Part shown: positions 62,801 to 64,000 of the stretch, in pieces
Position numbering within the stretch: the first letter of the stretch is position 1
How the letters are laid out: every line of letters starts with the position of its first letter
Assembly (NCBI GenBank): GCA_026261815.1
Contig: JAMPIT010000059.1
Span: 22,740,001 to 22,804,000, forward strand
Length of the DNA: 64,000 nt
Direction of reading: 5' to 3'
Source: Monarcha castaneiventris obscurior
Taxonomy: Eukaryota > Chordata > Aves > Passeriformes > Monarchidae
The notes under the pieces: model-generated
Databases searched by the model: none
What the model saw: the letters and a program-made list of their open reading frames with translations, nothing else
What the model was told of the DNA's origin: nothing
Made by a program: the position numbers and the translations under genes

Positions 62801-64000
62801 CTCCACATGCAGCCAGCCTACTTTAACAGCTCTGCTAACAAACAGGCTTGCTATCCCACAGTCAATGCCTGCCTAACTCCTTTTTTTCCTACTTGAAACA
62901 GCTGCACCAACTAATTAATACAGATACTGTAGCAATAAGCACAAAGTTCCTACCATTCAGGCTGATATAAGTGTACTTTAAAGACAATGTTCTTGAACAG
63001 GAAGGAATTCAATACAAAGGAAAGAACAGGGCCTTAGCCACGTGAAAACAATACTGTTCTACCGTGGACTGACGCATTAGCCACTGGTTTGGGAACGAGA
63101 TGCCCTCTTATGCCAGGTTTGGGCTTTTTCCTCCTACATTTGGGAGCTGGTGGAGGGGAGGGGAACTACAAGAAGGCAGCAAGTAAGGAAGTTATGGCTC
63201 TCCTCTTTCAACTTGTGCCATCTTCCACAGCCAAAATATTTATTTGCTTTTGTTGTTATAAAGTGAAAATGTTACGCAGGATTCAAGACACAAATACCTT
63301 CCTTCACATAATAAGGATGTGCCTCATTTTCAAAGCTGACCATTTCAAAAGGCTTTTGAAAGAGACACTGTTCTTTCAGATACCTACACGGCACTATCCA
63401 TCCCATGAGGCAATTAATTTTGGATCCTGACCGATGCCCTGATGTTCCAAGCGTATCAGCTACGCATTAAGCAAAGGACTTTGTTAAAGGACAGGAATTT
63501 AATTGAGTCTATATTCAGGTATGTCTCTGAAAGCTAGAGGGTAAGGCAGAGATGTAGTAACTAAAAATGTTTTAAAGAACACACGTACGACCTCTTTCTC
63601 AGGAATTCAAGTTGTGTAGCCTACATTCAACTCTCTTCAACACACAGGAGCCAGTCAGAACACAGGCTCCCTGTTGTAAGCACAGTGAAGTCCATCACAC
63701 AGCCACTACTTCAGGAAAAACTTTCACACCAGCTCTAAAAATTCAGGGAATAGGAAAATAACTACAGATATCCAAAGAGACAGAGAAAGTGCAGTTTTAT
63801 CAGACAGCAAGCCTCTATACAACTTGACTAACCATTTCTAGCCTTAGAAAATACTACAACTTAGAAGTCAAATCAGAACATGTTGACAGGGAGAACCACT
63901 AGGAACACCAAGAGTGCAACAATATTTATTTTCACATTTTCTGTCTCAGCCTAAGAGCCTACTCTTAAGGACTTCTTTGATCCTGTTCAGAACTTTGAGT
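56850..64000. other. Right end of window, intron 1 stretch without recognised feature
   Basis: Unique-looking sequence. Open frames of 108 codons (58399-58725, minus), 111 codons (59704-60039, plus) and 113 codons (63089-63430, plus) have no recognisable family. A TTTA microsatellite lies near 59440-59456. Confidence 0.6.
60090..60122 (+). repeat. 18-bp tandem duplication
   Basis: ACATGCAACACCAGC occurs twice in a row with an 18-bp period. Confidence 0.92.

Larger units (their letters stand above)
12343..64000 (-). other. TRIO: TRIO intron 1, partial (more than 51.6 kb)
   Basis: Everything upstream of exon 2 in the minus-strand direction. Neither strand shows the Ala-rich first coding exon of TRIO that ends with the DLADIAAFF-type segment, so that exon must lie beyond 64000. 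The intron holds the two CpG-rich islands, two CR1 copies, simple repeats and long stretches with no recognised feature, listed separately. No other protein-coding gene was recognised. That the whole stretch is intron rests on gene order and on the absence of other exons. Confidence 0.75.

Noticed and set aside
1..64000. CRISPR arrays, tRNA or rRNA genes, bacterial promoters and ribosome binding sites
   Set aside because: None present; the sequence is a vertebrate intron-exon landscape.

Overview
The window is a gene-poor, intron-dominated piece of a sauropsid, most likely avian, nuclear genome. Three things point that way: four GT-AG-bounded exons of a vertebrate gene, CR1 LINEs as the only recognisable interspersed repeats (one ending in the ATTCTATG-type tail typical of bird CR1), and low overall repeat content. 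No bacterial-style operons, tRNA or rRNA genes, or CRISPR arrays were seen. The species cannot be fixed from the sequence.

The only gene recognised is TRIO, the triple-functional-domain Rho GEF, on the minus strand. Four consecutive coding exons lie at the left edge: 12342-12268, 5720-5606, 2321-2129 and 1496-984. Joined in phase they encode about 298 residues (about 53-351 of a human-type TRIO). These cover the linker after the Ala-rich N-terminus, the Sec14 (CRAL-TRIO) domain, the first spectrin repeat and the start of the second. The canonical first exon is not in the window, so intron 1 fills everything from 12343 to at least 64000 (more than 51.6 kb). The rest of the gene continues below position 1. 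All splice sites are canonical and no frame damage is seen. Exon 2 (75 bp) is flanked by two phase-1 introns and could be skipped in frame.

Region by region: 1-5605 holds introns 5 (part), 4 and 3 with little but simple repeats. Intron 2 (5721-12267) carries an antisense CR1 of about 2 kb that kept the esterase-like ORF1 and the start of the ORF2 endonuclease but lost most of ORF2. Intron 1 holds two GC-rich, CpG-rich islands (about 15.38-15.64 kb and 21.96-22.22 kb) that look like alternative or bidirectional promoters. It also holds a sense-oriented degraded CR1 (about 31.76-33.16 kb), a purine quadruplex tract (39.41-39.49 kb), and an antisense CR1 (about 55.85-56.84 kb). In the remainder no element is recognised, though it may hide conserved non-coding elements.

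The most interesting structure is a pair of 47-bp inverted repeats (45/47 identical), at 8223-8269 in intron 2 and 12976-13022 in intron 1. They bracket the phase-symmetric exon 2, and a G/U-rich potential RNA-quadruplex tract lies between the upstream arm and the exon. The geometry would favour exon-2 skipping or exon circularisation. This is inferred from sequence only.
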